From: Prorocentrum cordatum
Taxonomy: Eukaryota; Sar; Dinophyceae; Prorocentrales; Prorocentraceae
Reading direction: 5' to 3'
Assembly: GCA_963575745.1 (NCBI GenBank)
Contig: CAUYUJ010018490.1
Coordinates: 1 to 47,500, forward strand
DNA length: 47,500 nucleotides
The stretch's first letter is position 1. The number at the start of each line of letters is the position of its first letter. The notes under the pieces are model-generated. The model was given only the letters and a program-made list of their open reading frames with translations, searched no databases and was not told the origin of the DNA. This document shows, piece by piece, positions 28,774 to 38,984 of this stretch. The translations under genes were made by a program, and so were the position numbers.

Positions 28774-28830
28774 CGGCCCCGAGGCCCGGCGAGGGCTTCC
28801 CGGGCCCGAAAATAGCCCAAAACCTCCCGT
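28700..28830 (+). repeat. Interspersed repeat E, copy 2
   Basis: CCCGACCCTTTCCCCGGGGC, TTTTTCTCCCTGGGCCGTTG and CGAGGCCCGGCGAGGGC align with copies 1 and 3. Confidence 0.55.
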
Positions 28831-29093
28831 CCTGATGTTTTCACGATGCGATCCTGTTTGGGACAGCTCCGCTCAATCGAAGCCGCAGGGTGGTTGCGAG
28901 CAGGCAGGCGGGGCGCGCGCACGCGTCGACGGATGCAGCGCTGCTTCGCGATCCTGGCCGCTCTCGCCGTGGTAAGCTGGCTGTGCCCATCGAGACGCGA
29001 ACTCGTCGGATGCGCCCACGGCGCCCCTCGGGGGGCGAATCGCGCGCCGCGCCTGCCATAGTTCTCGCTGGGCAGCTCGCATATGAGAATCGG

Positions 29094-29294
29094 TCGAAGA
29101 AGAAAAAACGGCATCAACATACACTGTTGGCGCTCCGCGCGGATTTCTTGGACCCCCGCTGGCCCGCCCCCCAGCGGCGCCCTCGGCGCCGCCCCTGGCG
29201 CGCTCCGCTCGCCAGGGAGGGGGCCCAGCGCAGATCCAAGAAATCTGCGCGGAGCGCCAAAAGTTTATGTGCATGCCGTCTTGTTCTTCTTCGA
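29094..29294. mobile_element. Family A fold-back element, copy 8 (best preserved)
   Basis: Ends are TCGAAGAAGAAAAAACGGCA and TGCCGTCTTGTTCTTCTTCG followed by A. The inner arms are TTGGCGCTCCGCGCGGATTT and AAATCTGCGCGGAGCGCCAA, then an inner GC hairpin. The flanking direct repeat is ATCGG (29089-29093 and 29295-29299). Length is 201 bp with no coding capacity. Confidence 0.9.
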
Positions 29295-29370
29295 ATCGGG
29301 CCGGCGGCCAGATCGGCAACGCGGGCGGCCCCCTCAGGCCCCCCTGAGCCCGCCCGCGGAAGCATCGTCG

Positions 29371-30850
29371 TCAACGTCGTCGTTGCACGCAGGATTCGAA
29401 GACCGATTGCCCGAAGCAGTGCAGCAAGGTAGGGGCCGTGAAAGACACGGAGGGAAAAGTCGAACATTCCGCCGCAAGAGCTGCGCGATCGTCGAACGCA
29501 GTAGAAACATGAATCTCCTCGACAACCTGCCGAGCCCGCGAATTCGCAGTCGGAAGAAGTCTGCCGGCCCCGTCAACAGCAAGCTCACCCTCGATGCACT
29601 CAAGTATTGCCAGCAGCCACTGCTGATACAACTGCGGGGACTCGCTCATAGACTGATACCTGCGCAGCCAGTCGCTACGTAGCTCGGTGGACGCTCCGGC
29701 GAGTTTCAGGATTTTCTTCACTTCGGAATAGCAAGAGGCCACAAGATGGCCACGGACAGTGGCGGGCCGACGTGCAAGGAGGACCCGCTGTCCCAAGCGA
29801 CACCAGAGGCCATCGATGGCCCAGCGATCGGGGCGCGCAGGCACGCAAGAGCAAGCTTCCGACAGCGAAGTACCAAGGACCGTGGCACGGAAAGCAGCGG
29901 TGGTGACATCGGGATCGGCGGCGTGCCCAAATAATCTGGAGCGGCCGTAGTTCTTCGTGGCGGCCTCCATGCTGCGGACGCGCAGGCCATGGAGAGAGCA
30001 CCGTAGACTTCGCCAGCCTCCGAGGCGACGAGCAGCTGGAAGTGCCCGGCCAGGGTCAGCGCAGCGCTCTTTGAGTGGCACGTTCGGTGCACATGGCGTC
30101 GCGCGCCCTCCCCGTGGTAGAAGAAGACCACGATCTCACGCTTGCCCCGGCGCTGCACGACGGAGGGCAGGGCTTCCGCGTCGGCCCGCGGCTTGAATGG
30201 GAGAGCTTGGTCAAGCAAGTGCGAAGCCCGTCGAGAAGCAAAGACGGGGCTGTCGAAAGTATCGGCGGGGAGTGTCGTCGTCGCACCGTCAGCGAATGTG
30301 GAAGCACCAACGCCCCCGGTAAGTCGGAGTGAGTCCGTGGTCAGCGTCGCTGTAATCTGTGCGTTGCCAAGGAGGTTCAAGTAGAAGTCGACCTTCGCGT
30401 TCGTGGCGCCGATAAACCAAGAAGGACCCGCGTGGCGCCCCATGCGGACACCTGAGCCCATTCGAACCCACAGAAATACCGTCGCTAGCGTCGACGCGAA
30501 CGATTGCGAGGTCCAGCTCATCAGAAAAATGCACGAGCAAGCTGCTGGCGAGCGAAGGCTCGGTACAGATGGGAAGCAACACGCGTTCTTCAGATCGAAA
30601 AAACGTCTCGCCGATTCCCCGTCGCGCCGTCCGAACTCGAGCGGCGACGCAAGTGGGCGCGCAGATGGCCTCCTTCCTGCGACGTTTGAAGGCAGCACCG
30701 GACGCGTAAAGCCTGCTTGTGGAGTGGCAGCCTTGTTCCCATAAGCCTGCCATGTGCGCGCCAGGAAGGGCGCGCCACAGGTGCGAGCCCGGGTCGGATC
30801 CCCAGCCCGTGGCACATGGTTTTCGACCTCGCCGGGCCTCGGGACCGTTC
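29371..30850 (-). pseudogene. Possible degraded protein gene, unknown
   Basis: Minus-strand frames carry protein-like stretches that change frame along the way. From the right they are LLVHFSDELDLAIVRVDASD (about 30530-30460); KVDFYLNLLGNAQITATLTT and RKREIVVFFYHGEGARRHVHR-type residues (about 30400-30080); then, from 30081 to 29371, ATVRGHLVASCYSEVKKILK and YQQWLLAILECIEGELAVDG. The hydrophobic pattern and low repeat content differ from the neighbouring GC-driven frames. The shifts could be frameshift mutations or unrecognised introns. No family was recognised. Shorter + strand frames overlap and are less convincing. Confidence 0.35.
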
Positions 30851-30879
30851 AAACCCAGACCCCCGACGGAGTGATTTTC

Positions 30880-31010
30880 TCATTACGTCGACCCCCAAAG
30901 GTCGGGACCCCTTCCCTGGGACTGGCTTTTCACACTGAGTCGGTGTTTGATAGTCTCGAGGCCCGGCAAGGGCCCCCAGGGGCCGAAAGCAGCGAAAGAC
31001 CGCCCGTCGT
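30880..31010 (+). repeat. Interspersed repeat E, copy 3
   Basis: TACGTCGACCCCCAAAGGTC, GGGACCCCTTCCCTGGGACT, CACTGAGTCGGTGTTTGATA and GAGGCCCGGCAAGGGCCCCC align with the other copies. Confidence 0.6.
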
Positions 31011-31217
31011 GTTTTTTTTGTTCACGACGCAAAGGGGATCTGGGAAAGACGATTCGGGGGGAGAAACGGACCTCCCGGGGATTCCCAGATCGCGGGTCGC
31101 CGAAGGCGGTGCGCTGGCAGCGGCTTGCGCGCTGGGGATCGGCGCGCCCGCCCCCCCCCCCTCCCCCCCGAAGGCCGCGCAACGAGGCTCCCGTGCCTAC
31201 AGGGTCACCCTCGCGTG

Positions 31218-31865
31218 TGGCCGAGGAGGAGAAGGAGGAGGAGGAGGAGGAGGAAGAGGAGGAGGAGGAGAAGGAGGAGGAGGAGGAGGAGGAGGAGGAG
31301 GGGGCGGAGGGGGAGGAGGAGGAGGAGAAGGAGGAGGAGGAGGAGAGGAGGAGGAGGAGGAGATGGAGGAGGAGGCGGGGGCAGGAGGAGGAGGATAGGG
31401 AGGAGGGGGGGAGGAGGAGGGGGAGGAGGGGGAGGAGGAGGAGGAGGAGGATAGGGAGGAGAGGAGGATGAGGAGGAGGAGGAGGAGGAGGAGGAGGAGG
31501 GGAGGAGGAGGAGGAGGGGGAAAAAAAGGAGGAGGGGGAGGGGGAGGGGGAGGAGGAGGGGGAGGGGGAGGGGGGGGGAGGAGGAGGAGGAGGCGGGACA
31601 GTAGGAGGGGGAGGAGGAGGAGGAGGAGGAGGAGGAGGAGGAGGAGGAGGAGGAGGAGATGGAGGAGATGGAGGAGATGGAGGAGGAGGCGGGGCAGGAG
31701 GAGGAGGAGGAGAGGGAGGGGGCGGGAGGAGGAGGGGCAGGAGGAGGGGGAGGAGGAGGAGGAGGAGGAGGAGGAGGAGGAGGAGGAGGAGGAGGAGGAG
31801 GAGGAGGAGGAGGAAGAGGAGGAGGAGGAGGAGGAGGAGGAGGAGGAGGAGGAGGGGGGCAGGAG
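31218..31865. repeat. 640-bp GGA purine tract
   Basis: Nearly all purine on the + strand: (GGA)n with GGGGGA, GATGGA and AAAAAAGG interruptions. It is the longest such tract in the window. All long frames over it are low complexity. Confidence 0.95.
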
Positions 31866-32039
31866 GAGGGGCCCCCATCGCGTCGCGACGAGCACACCTG
31901 CTCGGTCTGCGGCGAGCTGGGCCCAGCAGGCGATCGAGCGCACGGCGGGGCGCCTTTGCTGCGAGCGGAGGTCACGAGCCGCAGGCGGGCGACTGCCGAG
32001 GAGGAGGGCCGGCCATGCGCCAACCTTGATTGTCCCCAG

Positions 32040-32190
32040 AGGTCCGACGTTCCCAAGAAATTGGAGCGGCGGGATCTAGGCAGTTTTGGGCCTCTGGGGG
32101 CCTTCGCCGGGCCTCGGGAGCATGAAAAAACGACTCAGGAAGAAAAACTGGCCCTGAGGATGTGGTCCGGACCTCCAGGGCCCACGCATG
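32040..32190 (-). repeat. Interspersed repeat E, copy 4 (inverted)
   Basis: Reverse complement shows GGCCAGTTTTTCTTCCTGAG, TCGTTTTTTCATGCTCCCGA and GGCCCGGCGAAGGCCCCCAG, in the order of copy 3. It is followed on the + strand by a TTGGAACGACCGGATGTCTG block related to 20965-20990. Confidence 0.55.
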
Positions 32191-32254
32191 GAAAAACTTG
32201 GAACGACCGGATGTCTGGGTCCTCTCGTTGCGCAAGAATCACATCGGATTGTTT

Positions 32255-32420
32255 GTTGTTATTCCCGGCCTCTGGGGGCCCTCACCGGGCCCCGTGACCG
32301 CGTCAAAAACGGATTCTGGATGAAAAGTTGGTCCCAGGGAGTGGATCGAGATCTCTCGGGTGCCCCAGACGTCCCTGGGGGTCCCCACATGGCCTCCAGA
32401 GGCCTCTGGGTGCCGGATCA
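32255..32420 (-). repeat. Interspersed repeat E, copy 5 (inverted)
   Basis: Reverse complement shows CTGGGACCAACTTTTCATCC, AATCCGTTTTTGACGCGGTC and GGGCCCGGTGAGGGCCCCCA. Confidence 0.55.
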
Positions 32421-32464
32421 ACAAAAAAAGACTGAGAGACTGGTTCAGCGACACAGAAAATTGG

Positions 32465-32476
32465 TAGGAGGAGGAG

Positions 32477-32510
<34 letters not shown>

Positions 32511-32540
32511 GGCAGGAGGAGGAGGAGGAGGAGTCCGGTT
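32465..32540. repeat. Short GGA tract
   Basis: (GGA)n with AAG interruptions. The 280 bp that follow (32540-32815) hold no recognisable feature. Confidence 0.85.
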
Positions 32541-32814
32541 GAGCGACCCAACAAAAGGGGGTCGTTTGCGCCGACATTAGTGCGTAAGCTGCCCGCGTCA
32601 TGAAGCTCGCGCGTAAGCGCCCTCGCTTCCACTGCAGCGTGCCAGGCTGGCGCCCGGCGTGAGCTGCGGCGTAAGGTCGCCACGTCATCTCGCGAAGGGC
32701 CCGCCCCGGACCGTCGCTCAGACAGCAGCAACGAGAGCAGCAACGAAAGAATTCGGCCCGACACACGGCCCTCCTTGATCCTCGAGTGCCGAGGGCGAGA
32801 GCTCCGCATCAGCA

Positions 32815-33515
32815 GGAACAGCAGCAGCAGGAGGAGGAGGAGGAGGAGGAGAAAGGAGGAGGAGGAGGAGGAGAAAGGATGGGGATGAGCGGGAGGAGGA
32901 GGAGGAGGAGCAGGAGGAGGAGGAGCAGCGGTAGCAGGAGGAGGAGGAGGAGGAGGAGGAGGAGGAGGAGGGGGAGGAGGAGGAGGGAGGAGGAGGAGGA
33001 GGAGGAGGAGGAGGAGGAGGAGGAGGAGGAGGAGGGGGCGGGGCGCCGCCGCCCCCGGCACGGGGCCGCCCGCGGGGAGGCTGCTGGAGCAGCAGGGCGA
33101 CGCGCAGAAGCAGGCGCTGCGCCAGGAGGGCAGCACGCCCCTGCCTCCCGCCCCCCCCCTCCCGCCTCCTGATGCCCCCCTCGAAGGCGAGGAGAGCGAG
33201 AGAGAAGGAAGGGAAGGGAAGGAAGAGGGGGAGGGGCGGGAGGGGAGGGGAGGGGAGAGGAAGGGAGGGAGGAGGGAGGGGAAGGGAGGGGAGGGAGGGG
33301 AAGGGAGGGAGGAGGGAGGGGAGGGAGAGGAGGGAGGGGAGGGAAGGGAAGGAAGAGGGGGAGGGAGGGGAGGGGAGGGAGGGGAGGGGAGAGAGGGGCA
33401 GGCAAGGGAAGGGAGGGGAAGGGAAGAGCAGGAGGAGGATGCAGGAGGAGGATGCAGGAGGAGGAGGATGCAGGAGGAGGAGGACGAGAGGGAGGGAGGA
33501 GGAGCGCGAGGGGAG
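32815..33515. repeat. GGA and GGGGA/GGGAA purine tracts
   Basis: (GGA)n from 32820 to about 33038, a 140-bp GC-rich gap, then GGGAGGGGA and GGGAAGGGA units from 33185 to 33430 and AGGAGGATGC units to about 33480. Again purines are on the + strand. Confidence 0.92.
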
Positions 33516-33539
33516 CGATGCAGGCTGGGTGCGCTCGCG

Positions 33540-34560
33540 CCTCATCTGAGGTACTATCCCTCCCTCCTATCACCCCCCCATGGCGCTAACTTGTTTTCTA
33601 TCCGAGGACGCATGTCATTCAGAGCGCGAATTACCTACCTCGCTTTCGCTTCCAGGCAAAACCAAGTCATACCACGCGCCTCCTCGTCAAGCGGCCTGAT
33701 TAACATCGCTTGGTATCTCTTGGAAGCGAGGGTGGTCAAAGGCGAGGTAGGTTTCTTTGCCCCCTAGTCATAGTTGACCTGCAACTCCCACAGAAAGACC
33801 ATCTCGTGTCGTGCGCAATCGGAAAGTGGGGAGCTGCGTGCACTGGAGGAGGAGGAGGTAGCGGATGCACAGGAGGATGGGCGGGATGAAAAAAGGGATG
33901 AAGACAAGCAACAGCAGCGGGAACTAGAACGCCCTGATCGGGAGGAAAAGGAGAACCAGGGGAGCGCGGAGGAGGGGATTTGAGGGGGCGCTTCGATGAA
34001 GAAAGACTCGGATTCAGAAAAGTTGCCCGCGCTGGGGCGAGGCGAACAGCAGCATCAGGAACTGAAGTAGAAGGAGCTGGAGGACCAGGAGGACCGGGGG
34101 AAGGCGGAGGAGAGGAAACGAGGGGGGACTACAATGAAGCAATGCCCGGATCCAGAAAAGTGGCCCGCGCTTGGGCGAGAGCGCCATGCTGAACGATGGA
34201 AGCAAAGCGCCAATCCCAAAATGAGGCCCACGCTGCAGCGGGAGCACCATTTTGAAACACCGAGAACATATGGATTATAAACAAAAAACCTAAGAAACCT
34301 CAACGTATGAAATCTTGTGTGTAGAAAACAGCACGCGGAGGGGGCGGAAGATCTTTCGGACAACCTCTGTGGAGGAGGGATAGTAGTATCCGTATTGTTT
34401 AACTGTAGACGGAGGGGAGGAGGCCACCCTCTCCCTCCCCCCCTGCCTCCCACCCCTCCTCCCTCCCTCCACCTTGCCCAGCGTGCTAACTTTCTCCTTT
34501 CCTCCTCGTCCTCCCACCTTCCCCACCCACAGGGGAAAAAGCGGAGGCGGGAGTAGCGGT
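33540..34560. other. Mostly unique sequence, no gene; three imperfect repeats
   Basis: Related units occur at about 33997-34050, 34133-34190 and 34199-34250, best seen as GGAT.CAGAAAAGT.GCCCGCGCT.GGGCGAG. Short acidic frames such as the one at 33774-33983 (EEEEVADAQEDGRDEKRDED) lack motifs. C/T-rich sequence covers 34425-34530. Confidence 0.35.
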
Positions 34561-34574
34561 GGAGGGGTCCGCGA

Positions 34575-34790
34575 GGGGAGGAACGGGAGGGAGGAGGAGG
34601 AGGAGGAGGAGGAGGAGGAGGAGGAGGAGGAGGGGAGGAGGAGAAAGAGGAGGAGGAGGAGGAGGAGGAGGAGGGAGCAGGAAGGGAGGAGGGAGGGAGG
34701 AGGAAGGAGGAGGAGGGAGGTTGGATGAGGAGGAGGAGGAGGGAGGGACAGGATGGTGGAGGGAGGAGGAGGAGGATGTGGGGGCGGAAA
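34575..34790. repeat. GGA purine tract
   Basis: (GGA)n with AAAG and GTTGGATG interruptions on the + strand. Confidence 0.9.
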
Positions 34791-34954
34791 GGTGAGACGA
34801 AGTGTTTTCCGCGGCCGTCGCTAGGGAAAGTTGGGACGGCTCAGGTTCTTACCCTGGGGGTGTGGGGAGGTACCCCATGAAGGTGGTATTTTTTGTTTGG
34901 GTGGCTTGCGTGTACTTATTGTGTCATTTCTCCCTTTCTCTCTCCGTCCCTCCA

Positions 34955-35230
34955 TCCCCATCATCAACATCATCATCAACATCCTCACCCCCCTCCTCCC
35001 CCTCCTCATCGTCGTGATGTTCATCCCTTTTGATCATCGCCACTACCATCATCATACGCACAATCAAACAATAATAATTCCATAAGAAATCGAGACAACC
35101 AAACATTATAAGAAGTCCGTACAACCAAAAACAGTAAGACATACATACAATCAAAACACAACAAGAGAACCAGGCAAGCAACAGCAGTAAGAATATTGAT
35201 TGGGTCTACGAGCCGTGTGAGGGCTCAAAA
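34955..35230 (+). repeat. CATCAT and ACAATCAAA-type repeat, module of element H
   Basis: CATCATCAACATC units are followed by a run of diverged ACAATCAAA, ACAACCAAA and CATACAATC units and then GGGTCTACGAGCCGTGTGAG. The reverse complement of 42990-43290 has the same order (CAATCAAA units, then GGGTCCACGAGTCCTGCGAG). A further same-strand relative lies at 38270-38470. Confidence 0.55.
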
Positions 35231-35264
35231 AGAAAGCCGTGAGGGTTCCCAACAACAAACAAAC

Positions 35265-35545
35265 ATCAATGGTGTTCGGGACTTCGGACTTCCTCCCGGC
35301 CCCTCCAGGCCAGATCCGCCCAGGCAGCCTGATGTCCCGAAAACCATTGATTTCTAGTTTTGGGGGGATCCCTCGCAGGTTTGATTGTTTTGTTTGTTTT
35401 GCTTATTTTTCTGAACCCTCACAGGGTTCGTAGCTCTAAAGGCAAGGAAACCTGCTACTGTCATCGAAACACATATAGGATCCAATAGACATGTTGTAAA
35501 ACCTACGAGGTTCTTGAAAAAACAACATTTTCGCGCGAAGGGCCA
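35265..35545 (+). repeat. Element H, + copy
   Basis: Blocks in order: CAATGGTGTTCGGGACTTCG, GTCCCGAAAACCATTG (these two form a hairpin), AGGGTTCGTAGCTCTAAAGG, CAATAGACATGTTGTAAAAC and TTCGCGCGAAGGGCCACTCC, then a CTC tract. The same blocks occur as reverse complement at 38553-38972. Confidence 0.65.
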
Positions 35546-35675
35546 CTCCTCCTCCCCCTCCTCCTCTTCCTCCTCCTCCTCCTCCTCCTCCTCCTCCTCC
35601 TTCTCCTCCTCCCCCTCCTCCTCCTCCTCCTCCTCCTCCTCCTCCTCCTCCTCCTCCTCCTCCCTCCTCTCAGGG
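35543..35675. repeat. CTC triplet tract
   Basis: (CTC)n directly follows the end of element H. The inverted copy of H also borders GGA/AGG triplets. Confidence 0.92.
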
Positions 35676-35814
35676 GCGTTTTTTCCCCACGATTACTTTA
35701 AACGAGTTGTGGGCACAAAAAAAATCATGATGTCCGCCCGGGCCCCCATCGGGCGAGCGGAGATGTGAGCGCAGTGGTGCGCGCGGTCGCGCGCGACCCG
35801 CCGTTGGTAATAAC

Positions 35815-36190
35815 GTGAATGCGCCAGCGTCGCGGCGACGACGATGGCGGCGACGACGACGGCGGCGCCTGCGCCGAGGGCGACGACGACGGCGGCAACA
35901 GCGACGGCAGCGACCACGAACATCGCGGCGATGGCGGCGACGGGGCCCGGGCCCACGGGCGAACTTGCGCCCCGCCCTCGCTCTCGGGGTCCCGTGCCAG
36001 ATTTTATGCGAGGAGCGAAAGTTCTGCGCGCAGTTTTACCCCAGCCGTTCCTCCGCTGGACTAAAGCTTTCTTTTCGTTTTAGTATAAACGCCGTTTGTC
36101 GCTTTCTCGCTTGAGTAAGTTGAGTAAAGTCGCTTCTTCGCTTTAGTAAAGTCCGCGGTATGCCTTAGTAAATCCCGGGGGATGCGGTGG
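35815..36190. repeat. GCGACG repeats and GCTTTAGTAAAGTC repeats
   Basis: GGCGACGACGA units cover 35820-35945. At 36060-36175 four to five diverged copies of CGCTTTAGTAAAGTC-type sequence occur (TTTTAGTATAAAC, CTTGAGTAAGTTGAGTAAAG, GCTTTAGTAAAGTC, GCCTTAGTAAATCC). Confidence 0.6.
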
Positions 36191-37860
36191 TGATGCGGGG
36201 CCAAGGCCCGGTCGGGGGGCGGGTGGGCCTTGTCTTTCTTGCCAGTTCATCCCGCGATGCATTTGTTCGAGTAATCAGGGTCGCGTTACATCAGGTCGCC
36301 GTGTCGCGGCGATCCTTGGACATGCTTTCAGCGAGTTGTAGATGTTCCTTGACAGAAAATTCAGGGCGCGAGCGCAGGACGTGGCTCGGCAATTCGGACG
36401 CGCCGCCGCGGTTGTCGCGCAACAGAGCGGAAGCACTTTATTAAAAGGCGCGTTTCCCTTTTGCAAATCGCTTCTTCAAAGTAATAGTGTGAATCTTCCG
36501 CTTCCTCCACCTCCTGCGCATCCTGTTCTTCCTCCTCCTTTTCCTCCTCCTCCTCCTCCTCGTCCGTCTCCTCCTCCTCCTCCCCTTCCTCCTCCTCCTC
36601 CTCCTCCTCCTCCTCCTCCTCTTCTCTCTCTCTCTCTTTCTCTTTCTCCCTTTTTTCTCTCGGTGCTTATGTTTGATTACATGTTTCGTGTTCTCGATTT
36701 TTGGATGTATGATTGTTTTTTGTTGCGCGGATGAGAAGGGTTATTCTGATGAGGAGGCGGGGGGGGGATGAGTGGACGAGAACGAGAATGAACATGTGGT
36801 GGTGATGGCGACCATGATGCTGATGATGTTGGCGATAATGATGATGCGGAGGATTTTATTTGGACGCGGGCTGACGATTAGCCTCAGCTCCATAGAACAG
36901 CGCCGACGAGCTACGAAGGGCCCGAAAAAAGGCCGACAGGGACGAGGGGCTGACCCAGGACCCAGAAAACAAAGCCGACCGAAGGGACCGACCGAACAAC
37001 CAAGGACCGAAACCACGAGGGCCACAGTCAGCAAGGCCAGCAACGCTGGCGGCAGGCAAGCAGAGCAACTGTTGGCACCGTCTCCTGGAGCGGATTTCAG
37101 ACCCTGGTCTTCTGCGGCAGCCGAGCTGCCAGCACCAGGAACGAGTACCCTCCTTCTCTTTAAGTTGTGCGCCTCCCCCTCCCACCCAATATGATTGAGA
37201 CAGGCTGCCACACACACGAGCCAGGCGGTAAAGGGTGCCTTGTTCCGTCGCGCCTCGACGCCCGTAGGCGCAGCGAAGGGGCTACAAGCGGCCTGCACGA
37301 GACGGAACGCTGTGACGTTCGGCGCAGGCAGGGGAGAGACAAAACAAGAGAGACAAGGAAGCGAAGCTTTGTTACTCTCCTGTCTCTTTGCGAGCCTGGG
37401 CGCGACAGTGGCGCGAGGGGCTCAACAATAACAACACTGTTGGTACCCTCCTATAGAGCGGAGCCCTGGTCCAGAAGAGGGCCGCGGTTGGAGAGGTATA
37501 TCAAGAGACCGGCATCGCACAGGCATAGCACGCAATCTTGAGTATGTCAGGTCCTGGGGAGACCGGCCAGGAAATAGGATTGCAGAACGAACAGGTCCTC
37601 CACCCCCTCCACCTATCTCAAATCCGACCTCCTCCGATAAGCTATGCTTAGAGGGCCTCGTGGAGCCAATCTGGACAAACACCCCGCAAGGGTGAAAACA
37701 TCACACGGGTGAGGGATGGCGTAAACTACATCGGTCTGGTGAAGAGGTACGACCGAACCGATAGCAGCACGAGGCCGACGGTGCCGCCCATCCCGCATCG
37801 TTTCAAGCCTATCAGTGTTGCCCGTGGCGCGGGCGCGCCCCTTGCAACCATGCTCCGACG
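36190..37860. other. No recognisable gene; CTC tract in the middle
   Basis: CTC and TCTC repeats occupy about 36505-36650. Elsewhere only motif-free frames were found; the minus-strand frame 37298-36741 has hydrophobic stretches (LLALLTVALVVSVLGCSV, ILRIIIIANIISIMVAI), but part of it is the complement of ATGATG repeats. Similar segments near 37070 and 37435 (ACTGTTGG.ACC.TC) hint at an old duplication. Confidence 0.3.
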
Positions 37861-38400
37861 ATGGTGACAAGGAGGAGGGGGAGGAGGGATGATGATGACG
37901 ACGGTGCTAATGATGAGGAGGAGGAGGAGGAGGGATGGATGCTGATGATGGTGGTGATGATAATGAGGAGGAAAGCAGCCAGCTGGACGGGCAGGAAAGA
38001 CAGCTCCCTTCCATCCCCTGATCATCCTCCTCTTCTTCCTCCTCCTGCCCCCGTTCTTCCTCATCGTCGTCCTCCTCCTTATCATCGTCATCGCTCCCCC
38101 TCTTCCTCTACATCACCGCCCCGCATCATCACCACCAGCATCATCATCCATCCTCCTCCGCCGTCTCCTCCTCATCAGCATCAGCATCATCATCGTCATC
38201 ATCATCCCTCCTCCCCATCCTTCTCGTCATCATCGTCAGCACCATCATCCCCCAGCATCCCCGTCCTCATCATCATCCATCTGCCTCATCCTTCTCATCA
38301 TTATCGTCATGATCGTCAGCATCAGCATCATCACCACCGTCATCGTTACACTATGTTCATTATTGTCGTCGTCCACTCCCCCCCCTCATCATCATAGACT
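37860..38400. repeat. ATG/GGA and CATCAT/CTCCTC low-complexity region
   Basis: GATGATGA and GAGGAGGA to about 37970, then CTCCTC, CATCAT and CAGCATCATC units to about 38390. Confidence 0.8.
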
Positions 38401-38552
38401 CCCTTATCATCTGCGCAACCAAAACAATAATACATCCGTACAATGAAGAGCACTAAGAAACTAACACAATCAAAGAGAGAGAGAGAGAGGAGGATAAGGA
38501 GCAGGAGCAGGAGGAGGACGTGCAGGAGGTGGAGAAGGAGGACGAGGGAGGA

Positions 38553-38863
38553 GGAGGAGTGGTCCTTCGCGCGAAACTGTTTTTGTTGTGTTGAACCCTC
38601 GTCGGTTTTATTGATGTCCGATTGGCTTGCATTTGTTTGTTTCGATGGCAGTCACAGGTTGCCTTGCCTTTAGAGCTATGAACCCTGGGGGGGATTATGA
38701 TTTTATACATAAATATCATGATAGTAATCATAGTATGTGTAGCAATGATGATACTCATACTAGTAGTAATAATAATAATCCTAATAATAAGCACACTCAG
38801 AATCATCCTAATAATAAGCATCAGAATAATGATAAATGAGGCCCCCTCCCCCCCAAAAAAACA

Positions 38864-38901
<38 letters not shown>

Positions 38902-38972
38902 ATGTGTTTTTCTGCCTAAGTGGATCTGGGCTGGAGGTACCCAGAGGAAGTCCGACGTCCCGAAAACCATTG
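38553..38972 (-). repeat. Element H, - copy
   Basis: Read as reverse complement it shows CAATGGTTTTCGGGACGTCG, then AGGGTTCATAGCTCTAAAGG, CAATCGGACATCAATAAAAC and TTTCGCGCGAAGGACCACTC, matching 35268-35545 block by block. A (CA)n run and AATAATCCTAATAAT units are inserted relative to the + copy. Confidence 0.65.
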
Positions 38973-38984
38973 TTGTGTTCCCCC

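Noticed and set aside
31197-33573. Long Pro/Ser/Leu- or Glu/Gly/Arg-rich frames (up to about 330 codons)
   Set aside because: All are direct translations of GGA/TCC tracts in different frames.
36741-37298. Membrane protein on the minus strand
   Set aside because: Part of the hydrophobic sequence is the complement of GATGATG repeats, and no start or family is recognisable.
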